Shown in pieces: positions 34,081 to 41,935 of a stretch of DNA of 64,000 nt (position 1 is its first letter; each line of letters starts with the position of its first letter). The notes under the pieces were generated by a model. The model did no database searches. It was given only the letters and a program-made list of their open reading frames with translations, and was not told the DNA's origin. The DNA is from Chryseobacterium indicum (GTDB lineage Bacteria > Bacteroidota > Bacteroidia > Flavobacteriales > Weeksellaceae): the NCBI RefSeq assembly GCF_021504595.1, contig NZ_JACSGT010000001.1, positions 806,001-870,000 on the forward strand, read 5' to 3'. The position numbers were made by a program, and so were the translations under genes.

Positions 34081-34893
34081 TCAGTTCCAGCCTTTCACAG
34101 CACCGCCTTTGAAAATTTCTTCTGCCTTCTTCACTACTTCGTCAGATTCATAGGCTTTTACGAAATTTTTCACCTTTTCGGAAGTTTTGTTATCTTCTCT
34201 GGAAACAATTACATTTACATAAGGAGAATCTTTATCTTCTTTGAAAATTCCCTGTTTATCAGCATCCAATCCCGCCTGCGCAGCAAAATTATTGTTGATA
34301 ATGGCAATTACCACTTCTTTATCATCCAACACTCTCGGCAGTTGCGGCGCTTCAATTTCAAGGATTTTTAACTGTTTAGGATTGGCAACAATATCCGTTA
34401 CTTTCGGTAAAAGTCCGATGCCGTCTTTCAGTTTCAGCAAACCGTTTTTCTGTAAAAGAAGTAAGGAACGTCCGCCATTGGTAGGATCATTCGGAATAAC
34501 GATGGTGCTTCCGTTCTGAAGTTCATTAATGCTTTTAATTTTCTTTGAATACGCAACGATAGGGTAGACAAAAGTATTCCCGACAACCGCTAATTTATAT
34601 CCTCTCTGTTTGGATTGTTCGGTTAAATAAGGAACGTGCTGAAAAGCATTGGCGTCAATATCACCGTTATTCAGAGCTTCATTGGGAATCACATAATCGT
34701 TAAAGGAAACCAGCTCTACTTCAAGGTTGTATTTTTCCTTCGCTACTTTTTTCGCCACTTCGGCAATTTCCTGTTCCGGTCCTGAAGTGATTCCTACTTT
34801 TATAAAGTTCGGATCCTCTTTTTTTGATGAATTACAGCCGGTAAATGCTAACAAACCCGCTGCTAATAAACTTAAAATCTTTATTTTTTTCAT
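34081..34893 (-). CDS. metQ: methionine ABC transporter binding lipoprotein (MetQ)
   Basis: This 270-residue NlpA/MetQ lipoprotein has lipobox Cys in LLAFTGCNSS. The fold markers KVGITSGPEQEIAEVAKKVA, VPYLTEQSKQRGYKL and IVIPNDPTNGGRSLLLLQ are typical. It captures D/L-methionine for the MetNI importer. It is last of metN-metI-metQ. It is separated from metI by a 305-bp stretch containing a G-free low-complexity tract, so its expression may differ from that of metNI. Confidence 0.92.
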   Translation of the reverse strand: MKKIKILSLLAAGLLAFTGCNSSKKEDPNFIKVGITSGPEQEIAEVAKKVAKEKYNLEVELVSFNDYVIPNEALNNGDIDANAFQHVPYLTEQSKQRGYKLAVVGNTFVYPIVAYSKKIKSINELQNGSTIVIPNDPTNGGRSLLLLQKNGLLKLKDGIGLLPKVTDIVANPKQLKILEIEAPQLPRVLDDKEVVIAIINNNFAAQAGLDADKQGIFKEDKDSPYVNVIVSREDNKTSEKVKNFVKAYESDEVVKKAEEIFKGGAVKGWN

Positions 34894-35043
34894 TGTAAAT
34901 TATTTTATTTTTTAAAAAGGGCGAAAAGCAAAAAGGTTAGATTTTTCAAATTCTTTAATAAATAAAATATGGCTTTTACTCCTTTTTGCTGATCTTCCGC
35001 CCGATTGATGGCTGAAATTTTCAAACCACCACACTATTTCACA

Positions 35044-35198
35044 TTCACACTTATCAATTGATTGTCAAAATACTCTCACGCACTCTCAAACTCAAACAGA
35101 CACTCTCTCTCAAACTCAAACACACTCTCAAACACTCACACCCTCAAACACTCCCACTCAAAAACCCTTCAACACAAAAACCCTCCCACTCAAAAAAC
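35044..35198. repeat. G-poor CTCAAACAC low-complexity tract
   Basis: From 35044 the plus strand is nearly free of G and made of shuffled CTCAAAC, ACACTC and CCCACTC words. On the transcribed minus strand it reads as GAGTGTTTGAG-like purine/T repeats. It ends at the metI stop and makes up half of the metI-metQ gap (34894-35198). It does not encode a plausible protein. Confidence 0.8.
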
Positions 35199-35855
35199 TT
35201 AACGATGATCAAATCTCTTCGCCAATCGGTCTCCCGAAAACTGAATGATAAAAACAATCGCAACCAGCAATCCCAACACAAGATTCATGATCACGGCATC
35301 ATAACCGATGTAGCCGTACTGATATCCGATCTGTCCCAATCCTCCGGCTCCGACAGCACCTCCCATCGCAGAATAACCGACAAGCGTAATTAAGGTAATT
35401 GTTGCGTTATTAATCAAAGAAGGAAGTGCTTCCGGTAATAATATTTTTCTGATAATCTGAAACGGACTTGCTCCTAAAGCTCTTGCGGTTTCAATTAGTC
35501 CATGAGGAACTTCCAGTAAGCTGTTTTCTACCAGTCTTGCGATAAAAGGAGCCGCTCCGATGCTTAAAGGAACCAAAGCTGCGTTTACCCCAATAGACGT
35601 TCCCACCAGACTTCTCGTGAAAGGAATCATCCACACAATTAAAATAATAAAAGGAATAGAACGGAAAATATTCACCAGAACAGATAAAATCCTGTTGTAG
35701 ATTACATTTTCCAAAAGCTGTCCTTTCCGTGTTAAAAACAATAGAATTCCGACAGGCAAACCCAGAACAAATCCGAAAAACCCCGAAACAAACGTCATAA
35801 AAACCGTCTCCCAAATTCCCTTTGATAAAAGAGAAATCACCGTATCACTAAGCAT
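35199..35855 (-). CDS. metI: methionine ABC transporter permease (MetI)
   Basis: The product is a 218-residue inner-membrane permease with five or so hydrophobic spans. The EAA loop is GLIETARALGASPFQIIRKILLPEALP, which contacts the ATPase. It has the usual length for MetI. Its start overlaps the metN stop by 8 bp, so translation is coupled. Confidence 0.92.
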   Translation of the reverse strand: MLSDTVISLLSKGIWETVFMTFVSGFFGFVLGLPVGILLFLTRKGQLLENVIYNRILSVLVNIFRSIPFIILIVWMIPFTRSLVGTSIGVNAALVPLSIGAAPFIARLVENSLLEVPHGLIETARALGASPFQIIRKILLPEALPSLINNATITLITLVGYSAMGGAVGAGGLGQIGYQYGYIGYDAVIMNLVLGLLVAIVFIIQFSGDRLAKRFDHR

Positions 35856-36876
35856 ACCCTCTTACCGTATTTTGAATTTTATTCTGATTGAAAAAATAAA
35901 TGGCCTGCTGATTTTTCTCCTCTTCTCCCTGAAGCTGAAGCAATAGCTTTCCAAAATTGGAATCGCCTAAATATTCAACATCCGCTTTCAGCAGTTTGTA
36001 TGGAATTTTATATTTATCATAAACAATGGATAGCAGTTCTTCCACCGATATATTTTCATTAAGCTCTACTTCCACCAATGGAAATAATCCGTCTTGTGGC
36101 TCTTGCTGTAGTTTTTTATTCAGTTCCTGTGGTATCGTCATAACACTAGAGTTTAAAAATTGTTTGATGATAGGATTCTCTTTGTTCGAGACAATCTCGC
36201 TTAAAGTTCCCTTAATTAGTAGTTGACCTTTGTCGATTACCGCAACATGGTTACAAACCGTTTTGATGACTTCCATTTCGTGCGTAATCAGCAAAATCGT
36301 AATTCCAAGTCTCTGATTAATATCCCTCAACAATTGCAAAATCGATTGTGTAGTTGCAGGATCGAGCGCACTCGTCGCTTCATCACAGAGCAGGAGATAA
36401 GGATCATTTGCTAAAGCCCTTGCAATGGCAACCCTCTGTTTTTGTCCTCCCGAAAGACTTTTAGGATAATCATGAGCTTTGTCTTCCAGTCCTACGATTT
36501 TCAGCAGTTCATTTACTTTTTTATTAATTTCAGTTTTGCTGACATGATCCAGCTCTAACGGAAGCGCAATATTTTCAAAAACGGTTCTCGAAGAAAGCAG
36601 ATTAAAATGCTGAAAAATCATCCCGATCTTTTTCCTTTCCTGTGCCAATTGTCTCGAATTTAATTTCGTAAAATCCTTTCCGTTAATCACAATTTTACCG
36701 CTGTCAGGTTTTTCAAGAAGATTCACCGTTCGGATTAAGGTACTTTTTCCCGCTCCCGAAAATCCGATGATTCCTACAATATCGCCCTGTTCAATCGTGA
36801 GGCTTACATCATTCAGCGCCTTAAACGACTGTTTCTTCTGATGAAATGTTTTTGAAACATTCTTTATCTCTATCAT
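35848..36876 (-). CDS. metN: methionine ABC transporter ATPase (MetN)
   Basis: The product has 342 residues. Walker A is GFSGAGKST, the signature LSGGQKQRVAIARAL, Walker B LLCDEATSALD and the H-loop ITHEM. A C-terminal NIL/ACT-like regulatory domain (about 265-342) senses methionine in relatives. The ATG lies 17 bp from the end of an IS1-family element, so its original upstream region has been displaced. Any promoter it now uses is inside or at the edge of that element. Confidence 0.93.
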   Translation of the reverse strand: MIEIKNVSKTFHQKKQSFKALNDVSLTIEQGDIVGIIGFSGAGKSTLIRTVNLLEKPDSGKIVINGKDFTKLNSRQLAQERKKIGMIFQHFNLLSSRTVFENIALPLELDHVSKTEINKKVNELLKIVGLEDKAHDYPKSLSGGQKQRVAIARALANDPYLLLCDEATSALDPATTQSILQLLRDINQRLGITILLITHEMEVIKTVCNHVAVIDKGQLLIKGTLSEIVSNKENPIIKQFLNSSVMTIPQELNKKLQQEPQDGLFPLVEVELNENISVEELLSIVYDKYKIPYKLLKADVEYLGDSNFGKLLLQLQGEEEKNQQAIYFFNQNKIQNTVRGYA

Positions 36877-36893
36877 TTTTTACTTAAATTTTA

Positions 36894-37622
36894 GTATTTG
36901 TTATTTTAAAATATATAATTGTTTATTTAGTTTTAGAAAAAGCAACTTTAAAGAGTTTTCCAGCATAAACTGCTTTTTAGAGTAACATTTTGTTTTCCTT
37001 TTGAATCTCGCTAAATAATGCCTTATTCTGGAATTATAGCTCTCAACTGTGAATGTTTCCGCTTTTGATTCGCAATGTTTCTCTGTAGGAATTAATTCTG
37101 AATAACTTTTCCAATAGTCACTGCAAAAACCATTAATTTCCCTGTCTTTTAAAGTGTTCCAGAGCTTTTTGAAAGTGGAAGTATTTCTTTTCCCACAAAC
37201 AAAATCGATGTAGCGCTTTCCAAATCTATCAACAGCAATCCAGCTCCAACAGTAGTTTTTTTATTTAGGATGTAGCTGTGAATTTCATCTAATTCTACTA
37301 TTTCTATAGGTTCTTGAGATTTTGGCAAAGAAACCGATTCTCCCCACTTTTTCACCCATTGATATACCGTTCCGTAACTGATATTCAACACTCTCCCAAT
37401 AGCTCGAAATCCCATTCCTTCCAAATACATTTCTAATGCAAGCCGCCTTTGCTCAGGACTTTTTACATCCGATTTACTTTCAACACTATAAAAACATCCA
37501 CAGTTTTTGCATTTATACCTTTGTAAACCTCTTGTAAAACCCGCTTTTACTTTATCTAATGATTGACATTTATAACATTTCATAATACTAATTTATGAAA
37601 TATATTTTAATTTAACAATGCC
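36894..37622 (-). mobile_element. IS1-family insertion sequence, 729 bp
   Basis: The ends carry imperfect inverted repeats. TTGTTATTTTAAAATATAT on the left (from 36898) matches TTGTTAAATTAAAATATAT read inward from the right (37618 down). An 8-bp direct repeat AAATTTTA flanks the element (36886-36893 and 37623-37630), as expected for IS1 target duplication. One transposase gene in two frames fills it. The intact ends and duplication indicate a recent insertion. The right copy of the duplication contains the eamA stop codon. Confidence 0.85.
36901..37583 (-). CDS. IS1-family transposase, two overlapping frames
   Basis: Frame 1 (37583-37149) encodes the zinc-ribbon start MKCYKCQSLDKVKAGFTRGL, an HTH (GFRAIGRVLNISYGTVYQWV) and the first catalytic Asp (IVELDEIHSYI). 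The rest lies in the -1 frame and ends at 36901: NYCWSWIAVDRFGKR, FCSDYWKSYSELIPTEKHC and VESYNSRIRHYLARFKRKTK, with the other acidic catalytic residues. The frames join at a run of seven A (plus strand T at 37256-37262). A -1 shift there gives 227 residues, a normal IS1 length. IS1 is known to use -1 frameshifting at an A-run, so it may be functional; a one-base deletion cannot be excluded. Confidence 0.8.
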
Positions 37623-37627
37623 AAATT

Positions 37628-38629
37628 TTATATTGGCTGATAAGGTCTTGCGGTTTTGTTCACGTGTCTTATCACTCTTCTTATTTTCACTTTAGACCGC
37701 TTGGAAAGCTTAAAATATTTAGTCACGTTCGTTAAGAGAACTCCGGCAAGAATAACAATCAGTCCGTAAAACTGATTGATGTTAATGGTCTGATTCGCAA
37801 CGATCCAGCCCGCAATTACAGTAACAATAGGATTGATGTAAGTATGCGTACTTACCAAAGCGGCAGGTTTTACAGACAAAAGCCAGATATACGAAAGATA
37901 AGCGATAATCGATCCGAATACAATAAGGAAAAACAATCCTAACCAGGCGTTTAACGGTACTTTTATAATTGAAAAGCCAGTCCATTCATTTCTGAAAAAT
38001 GCAATAACCAATGAAGCAATACCAGCAGTTATAAGCTGTTGGGCAATATTCATAAAAGTTGACTGACCAGCCGGATTTTTTTTGGAATAAAGAGACCCTA
38101 AAACCCACGCTACAGAACTCAATCCCAGAACAATAAATGCGATTATCCTGATTGAAGCATCTGCTGTTTGTGTATGAGAGCCGGAAGCACTTACACTTCC
38201 GTTGAGAAATAAAATAAGTCCTACAAACCCGATCACCAAGCCCAAAGGAATAAACTTATCCGAGAAATAATAACTCCAGTTTTTCTTATCAATGGCGATA
38301 AACCAGAATGGTCCGGTTGCAATAGCGATAGCTGCTTCAGAAGCGGTTACATATTGTTCTCCCCACGCAACCAATCCCGTTCCTCCCGTAAGGATGAGAA
38401 TTCCGGTGATGGCATTTTTTTTCCAGTTGATGGCAGAATTGGCTTTTTCACCTTTTAAGAGCAGATATCCGATCATTATTATTCCTGCGCCCAAAAATCT
38501 GAACCCCGAAAGAATAAAAGGCGGAAATCCGTTTAACCCGAAAGAAATGGCGAGGAAAGTAATTCCCCATATTACATAAATATTAGTGAAGGCTATAGGA
38601 ATCAGCCATTTGTTTTTATTAGTATTCAT
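37628..38629 (-). CDS. EamA-family (DMT) transporter
   Basis: The product has 333 residues with ten predicted spans in two EamA repeats (IWGITFLAISFGLNGFPPFI; SIIAYLSYIWLLSVKPAALV). The start is ATG at 38629 (MNTNKNKWLIP); a longer frame upstream is really a leader peptide region read in another frame. DMT proteins of this type (RhtA/YdeD-like) usually export amino acids or metabolites. The Met/Cys-rich leader peptide and the downstream metNIQ genes suggest a sulfur amino acid or related substrate. The IS1 element begins just after its stop without damaging the coding sequence. Confidence 0.85.
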   Translation of the reverse strand: MNTNKNKWLIPIAFTNIYVIWGITFLAISFGLNGFPPFILSGFRFLGAGIIMIGYLLLKGEKANSAINWKKNAITGILILTGGTGLVAWGEQYVTASEAAIAIATGPFWFIAIDKKNWSYYFSDKFIPLGLVIGFVGLILFLNGSVSASGSHTQTADASIRIIAFIVLGLSSVAWVLGSLYSKKNPAGQSTFMNIAQQLITAGIASLVIAFFRNEWTGFSIIKVPLNAWLGLFFLIVFGSIIAYLSYIWLLSVKPAALVSTHTYINPIVTVIAGWIVANQTININQFYGLIVILAGVLLTNVTKYFKLSKRSKVKIRRVIRHVNKTARPYQPI

Positions 38630-38651
38630 GATATTTTTTAATGTTGTTTTT

Positions 38652-38687
38652 AAAATAAAAAAGGCTCTACAACGTGGTAAAGCCTTT
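38652..38687 (-). terminator. intrinsic attenuator terminator before eamA
   Basis: On the minus strand AAAGGCTTTAC-CACGTT-GTAGAGCCTTT forms an 11-bp stem (one G-U) followed directly by TTTTTTATTTT. It lies between the leader peptide stop and the eamA ATG, 22 bp before the latter, so it must be read through for eamA to be expressed. Confidence 0.85.
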
Positions 38688-38712
38688 AGAAATATGTCAT
38701 ATAAAAGTAAGG

Positions 38713-38811
38713 TTAACCACAACAGGAATGAAGCATAGGCATACAGCAATACATCATCATAAAATGATTGATATGTTTTCTTACGCTGCTGTTCTTGAAT
38801 TCTGCTTTCAT
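38713..38811 (-). CDS. Met/Cys-rich leader peptide, 32 aa
   Basis: This short ORF has ATG at 38811 and TAA at 38713-38715. It encodes a peptide that ends FMMMYCCMPMLHSCCG. It has six Met (three in a row) and four Cys in 32 residues. It starts ~20 nt after a predicted transcription start and stops 25 bp before a strong intrinsic terminator that precedes eamA. This is the classical layout of amino-acid attenuation: stalling at Met or Cys codons would alter folding and allow read-through. The alternative antiterminator hairpin was not worked out. Confidence 0.75.
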   Translation of the reverse strand: MKAEFKNSSVRKHINHFMMMYCCMPMLHSCCG

Positions 38812-38838
38812 TGTATTATTATATCCTGATTACGGTTG

Positions 38839-38846
38839 CAAATATA
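38839..38846 (-). promoter_or_regulatory. -7 box of the leader peptide/eamA transcript
   Basis: CAAATATA reads TATATTTG on the minus strand (TAnnTTTG). Two dyads lie just upstream, TTAGT-CC-ACTAA (38862-38873) and CTAAAAAAGT-AG-ACTTTTTAG (38870-38890), in the -33 area, possibly a repressor site. Confidence 0.7.
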
Positions 38847-38890
38847 AAACATATTTTTCTATTAGTCCACTAAAAAAGTAGACTTTTTAG

Positions 38891-39222
38891 CAAATAAATT
38901 GATCTCTTATTTTTAATGTTTTGATTTTTAATGATTTAATTTTTGAAAATACTATCAATTAACCATTAATTTCGCTCAAAAAAGCCGAATAATAGCTATA
39001 AACTTCCTTTTGATGTTCCGAAAATCAAGCCTTCGCTGCGTGTAACACCTTCGCGGACGAAAAATTTACAGCGATACAGACAGGAAATTAATGTTCATCA
39101 CGTTAAAAAAATAATTCCCGGCTTCTTTCAGTTTAATCAAAATAAAACCGATTTATTATCATACATCATCATCCGGCAAATTCAGGCTGCCTAATTTTAC
39201 ATCATCATTAAAAATCAAAATT
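38891..39222. other. intergenic region, ~330 bp
   Basis: This stretch lies between the eamA promoter and the GNAT gene. The sequence around 39030-39100 is less AT-rich (CAAGCCTTCGCTGCG, CACCTTCGCGGACG) but has no ORF or clear fold. It may be the remnant of a dispersed repeat. Nothing else was recognised. Confidence 0.4.
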
Positions 39223-39519
39223 ATGGAAAGAACAGAAGTTGTTTTAGGAAATGTAAGAGGGGAGATTCAGCTTTTCTCAGACGATAAAAAAGCGGGAAAA
39301 ATGGACATCTCCGTCATTAAAGATAAACTAACGGTGTATCATACAGAAGTAAACGAAGAATTTGAAGGTAGAGGATTTGCAAAGATCCTGCTGGAAAAAC
39401 TGGTGTCCTATGCAAGAGAACATCAGCTCAAAATTGTTCCGTTGTGTCCGTATGTTCACGCCCAGTTCAAACGCCGTCCCGACGAATACAGCGATGTATG
39501 GTTCAAAGAAGAACTGTAA
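39223..39519 (+). CDS. small GNAT-family N-acetyltransferase
   Basis: This 98-residue single-domain protein of the YjdJ/GNAT type has the acetyl-CoA region YHTEVNEEFEGRGFAKILLE followed by LKIVPLCPYVHAQFKRRPDEY. This short form covers only the core of the fold. Substrate unknown. It lies 41 bp upstream of the pirin fusion in the same direction, so the two are likely cotranscribed. Confidence 0.85.
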   Translation: MERTEVVLGNVRGEIQLFSDDKKAGKMDISVIKDKLTVYHTEVNEEFEGRGFAKILLEKLVSYAREHQLKIVPLCPYVHAQFKRRPDEYSDVWFKEEL

Positions 39520-39560
39520 AAATTTATAATTGTAAACCATTAACTTTTAATTGAATCAAA

Positions 39561-40589
39561 ATGAAAGCACTGAACTTTTTGGTAATCGGAAAAAATGTCG
39601 AAATTCTTGCAACCTTACAAAGAATTATCGAAAAAAATGATGGATGGAAGGCCGAAATCCTGAGTGATGAAAGCAAGAGCGAGGATTTTATCAAAAACAA
39701 TCCCGTGGATATCGTTTTGCTGAGTTCCGGTCTGGAAGAACAGTTCGAAAAACAGATCAGTGTTTTTTGCAGAAATTTTGATGAAAATATAAAAGTAATA
39801 GTACATTACGGTGGCGGAAGCGGATTGCTGTTCAACGAGGTGGAAAACAGTTTTGCAACAGCAAAAAAGCCTGAAAACAGAGTCGTGCACCGCGCAGATT
39901 CAAGAGGGGTAACCAACGAACAGTGGCTGATCAGTAAAAAGACCTTCAGCTTCGGAGAATTTTATGACCCCGAAAAAATGCAGTTCGGCACCTTAAGAGT
40001 GCTGAATGATGATACCGTAGCCGCAGGAAAAGGCTTTGGAACGCATCCTCACGACAATATGGAAATCATCAGCATTGCACTGGAAGGAACCCTGATCCAT
40101 CATGATAATCTGGGAAACCATAACGAAATAAAAGGCGGCGAAATTCAGGTGATGAGCGCCGGAACAGGATTGATGCACAGTGAATTCAGTAAAGATGAAG
40201 GCGATTTGGTTAAATTTCTGCAAATCTGGGTTTATCCCGATAAAAGAAATGTAAAGCCGAGATACGACCAGATGAAACTCGACAGAACGAAAAGCCAAAA
40301 CAGATTTCAGCAGATCCTTTCACCCGATCCCCAAGACGACGGAATATGGATTCATCAGGAAGCATGGTTTCATCTCGGAGATTTTGAAAATACGGCTGAA
40401 ACCCAATATCAGATAAAGAAAAAAGGAAACGGCGTCTACGTTTTCATCATCAAAGGAAGCGCAGAAATTGAAGGACAGCAACTCGAAGAAAGAGACGGCT
40501 TCGGAATTTGGGATATTTCCGAATTAAACATAAAATCCACATCGGAAAACACAGAGATTCTCCTCATGGAAGTTCCGATGGAAGTGTAG
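39561..40589 (+). CDS. pseudo-receiver/pirin fusion
   Basis: The product has 342 residues. Residues 1-105 resemble a response-regulator receiver (MKALNFLVIGKNVEILATLQ ... NPVDIVLLSSGLEEQ), but the phospho-acceptor position after the third strand is Ser, not Asp. Residues ~108-342 are a complete pirin bicupin with metal-ligand residues in GTHPHDNMEIISI, IHHDN and LMHSEFS. Ordinary pirins are ~230-290 residues, so the front domain is an addition. Pirins bind Fe and some act as quercetin dioxygenases or redox sensors. The front domain may mediate protein contacts. A terminator follows. Confidence 0.8.
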   Translation: MKALNFLVIGKNVEILATLQRIIEKNDGWKAEILSDESKSEDFIKNNPVDIVLLSSGLEEQFEKQISVFCRNFDENIKVIVHYGGGSGLLFNEVENSFATAKKPENRVVHRADSRGVTNEQWLISKKTFSFGEFYDPEKMQFGTLRVLNDDTVAAGKGFGTHPHDNMEIISIALEGTLIHHDNLGNHNEIKGGEIQVMSAGTGLMHSEFSKDEGDLVKFLQIWVYPDKRNVKPRYDQMKLDRTKSQNRFQQILSPDPQDDGIWIHQEAWFHLGDFENTAETQYQIKKKGNGVYVFIIKGSAEIEGQQLEERDGFGIWDISELNIKSTSENTEILLMEVPMEV

Positions 40590-40611
40590 TGATATCGTGT
40601 GAATTGTTTTA

Positions 40612-40640
40612 AAGCTCTCTTTTTTAAGGGAGCTTTTTTA
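40612..40640 (+). terminator. terminator after the pirin gene
   Basis: AAGCTCTCTT-TTTT-AAGGGAGCTT forms a 10-bp stem with one G-U and is followed by T-rich sequence. Confidence 0.8.
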
Positions 40641-40656
40641 TGTAAGATGATATTGA

Positions 40657-41874
40657 TTATTCAAATAATTTTGCTCCGTCTGGAATTTTAATAGCTTCTT
40701 TTATCTGTTCTAAATTAAAATGCCGAATATTACCTTCTCTAAATAAACAATTTGCAATAATAAAAAAGTATTCTTTTTCTGGAAACTCTTCGTTTATGGT
40801 AAATCCTTCTGAATAAGAATCTTTTCCTAAAACTCTAATTATTCTTTTTGTAATTCTATTAAGTTTATCAATGTATGTTATGAGAAAATAATCATTCACT
40901 TCAAATATATCCTCAGTTATTAGTTTGAGTGTTGTTCCATACCTTGGATATTGTGCACCAAAAATTAGCTTATTATGTAGTGAATAAATTGAATTGAAAT
41001 GTTTTTTTCTTTCGTAGATAAGTTCATTCAAACAAATTGATAAATTTTCTCTCTTAAATAGATCAAAATAACTTAATTTATAATAATAGTGATTGAAAAC
41101 TAATTCAAGAGGTTTGATGACATAGTTGTTTATTTGAGTATTAGTAGTTTCTAATTGGATAGGATTTTTCAATTTTAAAATCAAACGGTATTTTCCAGTT
41201 AAAAAGAAAGTCGTAATTTCAAGAAGGTCATGTTGATTATTCACTTTGCCTAAAATACTTGAAGGAAATAAATCTTCAGAATATGAAGAGGAGTTGTTGT
41301 TATACCATTGGCATTTAAATAAATATTTAGAGCAATCCTTTTCTAGGATATTTTTATTTTTAGTTGAATATTTTTTTTCTTCTTTGTTTTTTACGACATC
41401 AATGACAGTCATAACAGGAGGTATAAAATCCAAATGATTCTTTTCTTTATTAATTTTTTTTCCATCAGAATTATCAATAAAAACCTTTTTCTTGTTAAGT
41501 TCATAGTCGACATTTGTTAAACACACTTGTTCACCAATATACAGATCCTTTAAATAATTTAAGTCATAATCATCTATGTTTTTTAGAATATTTGTATTTA
41601 AATATGTCTTAATTGAAGGTAATTTTTTTACTTGGTTTTCCTTCATCCATTTATCATGATATTTTCCATCTTTATGTGAATAATAAATACATTTTAACTG
41701 TTTTTCTATTTGCTTTCCTGTTGAGGCATCATATTCATCTTTATTTAAAACCTCTGCAATTACCATAATAGGAGGAGTCATATCTGCATTTGCGGATATT
41801 TTTATATAATTGTTATCATATATGTATGGATGATTTTTTAGACTTACAAAATCACCTGTGGAAAAATTTTCCAT
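40657..41874 (-). CDS. WYL-domain protein with two YodC/DUF2158-like repeats
   Basis: The product has 405 residues from the ATG at 41874 (MENFSTGDFVSLKNHPYIYD). It has two similar front modules, FSTGDFVSLKNH...TPPIMVIAEVLN...KCIYYS and YIGEQVCLTNVD...IPPVMTVIDVVK...FKCQWYNN. They resemble the small SH3-like DUF2158 fold (G-D-x-V-x-L...P-x-M-x-V...C-x-W). The C-terminus matches a WYL ligand-sensing domain: YFLITYIDKLNRITKRIIRV and IIANCLFREGNIRHFNLEQI. No HTH is obvious. The in-frame TTG 30 bp upstream is excluded because it overlaps the -7 box. It is divergent from the reverse transcriptase locus and AT-rich like it, so it is a candidate regulator or partner. Confidence 0.65.
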   Translation of the reverse strand: MENFSTGDFVSLKNHPYIYDNNYIKISANADMTPPIMVIAEVLNKDEYDASTGKQIEKQLKCIYYSHKDGKYHDKWMKENQVKKLPSIKTYLNTNILKNIDDYDLNYLKDLYIGEQVCLTNVDYELNKKKVFIDNSDGKKINKEKNHLDFIPPVMTVIDVVKNKEEKKYSTKNKNILEKDCSKYLFKCQWYNNNSSSYSEDLFPSSILGKVNNQHDLLEITTFFLTGKYRLILKLKNPIQLETTNTQINNYVIKPLELVFNHYYYKLSYFDLFKRENLSICLNELIYERKKHFNSIYSLHNKLIFGAQYPRYGTTLKLITEDIFEVNDYFLITYIDKLNRITKRIIRVLGKDSYSEGFTINEEFPEKEYFFIIANCLFREGNIRHFNLEQIKEAIKIPDGAKLFE

Positions 41875-41901
41875 ATTTAATTTGTTTTCAAGGTTATTGT
41901 A

Positions 41902-41909
41902 CAAATATA
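41902..41909 (-). promoter_or_regulatory. -7 box of the WYL gene
   Basis: CAAATATA reads TATATTTG on the minus strand (TAnnTTTG), 27 bp upstream of the ATG at 41874. Confidence 0.65.
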
Positions 41910-41921
41910 ATAATAAATATG

Positions 41922-41929
41922 TATTTTTG
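41922..41929 (+). promoter_or_regulatory. -7 box of the reverse transcriptase leader RNA
   Basis: TATTTTTG matches TAnnTTTG on the plus strand. Transcription would start near 41936 and give ~390 nt before the reverse transcriptase ATG. It is back to back with the WYL promoter, 12 bp apart. Confidence 0.6.
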
Positions 41930-41935
41930 AATGCT

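Noticed and set aside
36877..36893. SAM riboswitch upstream of metN
   Set aside because: Only 17 bp separate metN from the IS1 element, and no riboswitch-like fold is visible upstream; regulation by the Met/Cys leader peptide before eamA is better supported.
38630..38749. 40-residue N-terminal extension of the EamA protein
   Set aside because: The extension runs through the attenuator hairpin and the end of the leader peptide in another frame; EamA proteins start near the first membrane span, as with the ATG at 38629.
41875..41904. TTG start extending the WYL protein by ten residues
   Set aside because: This codon overlaps the TATATTTG -7 box on the minus strand, so it would not be in the transcript.
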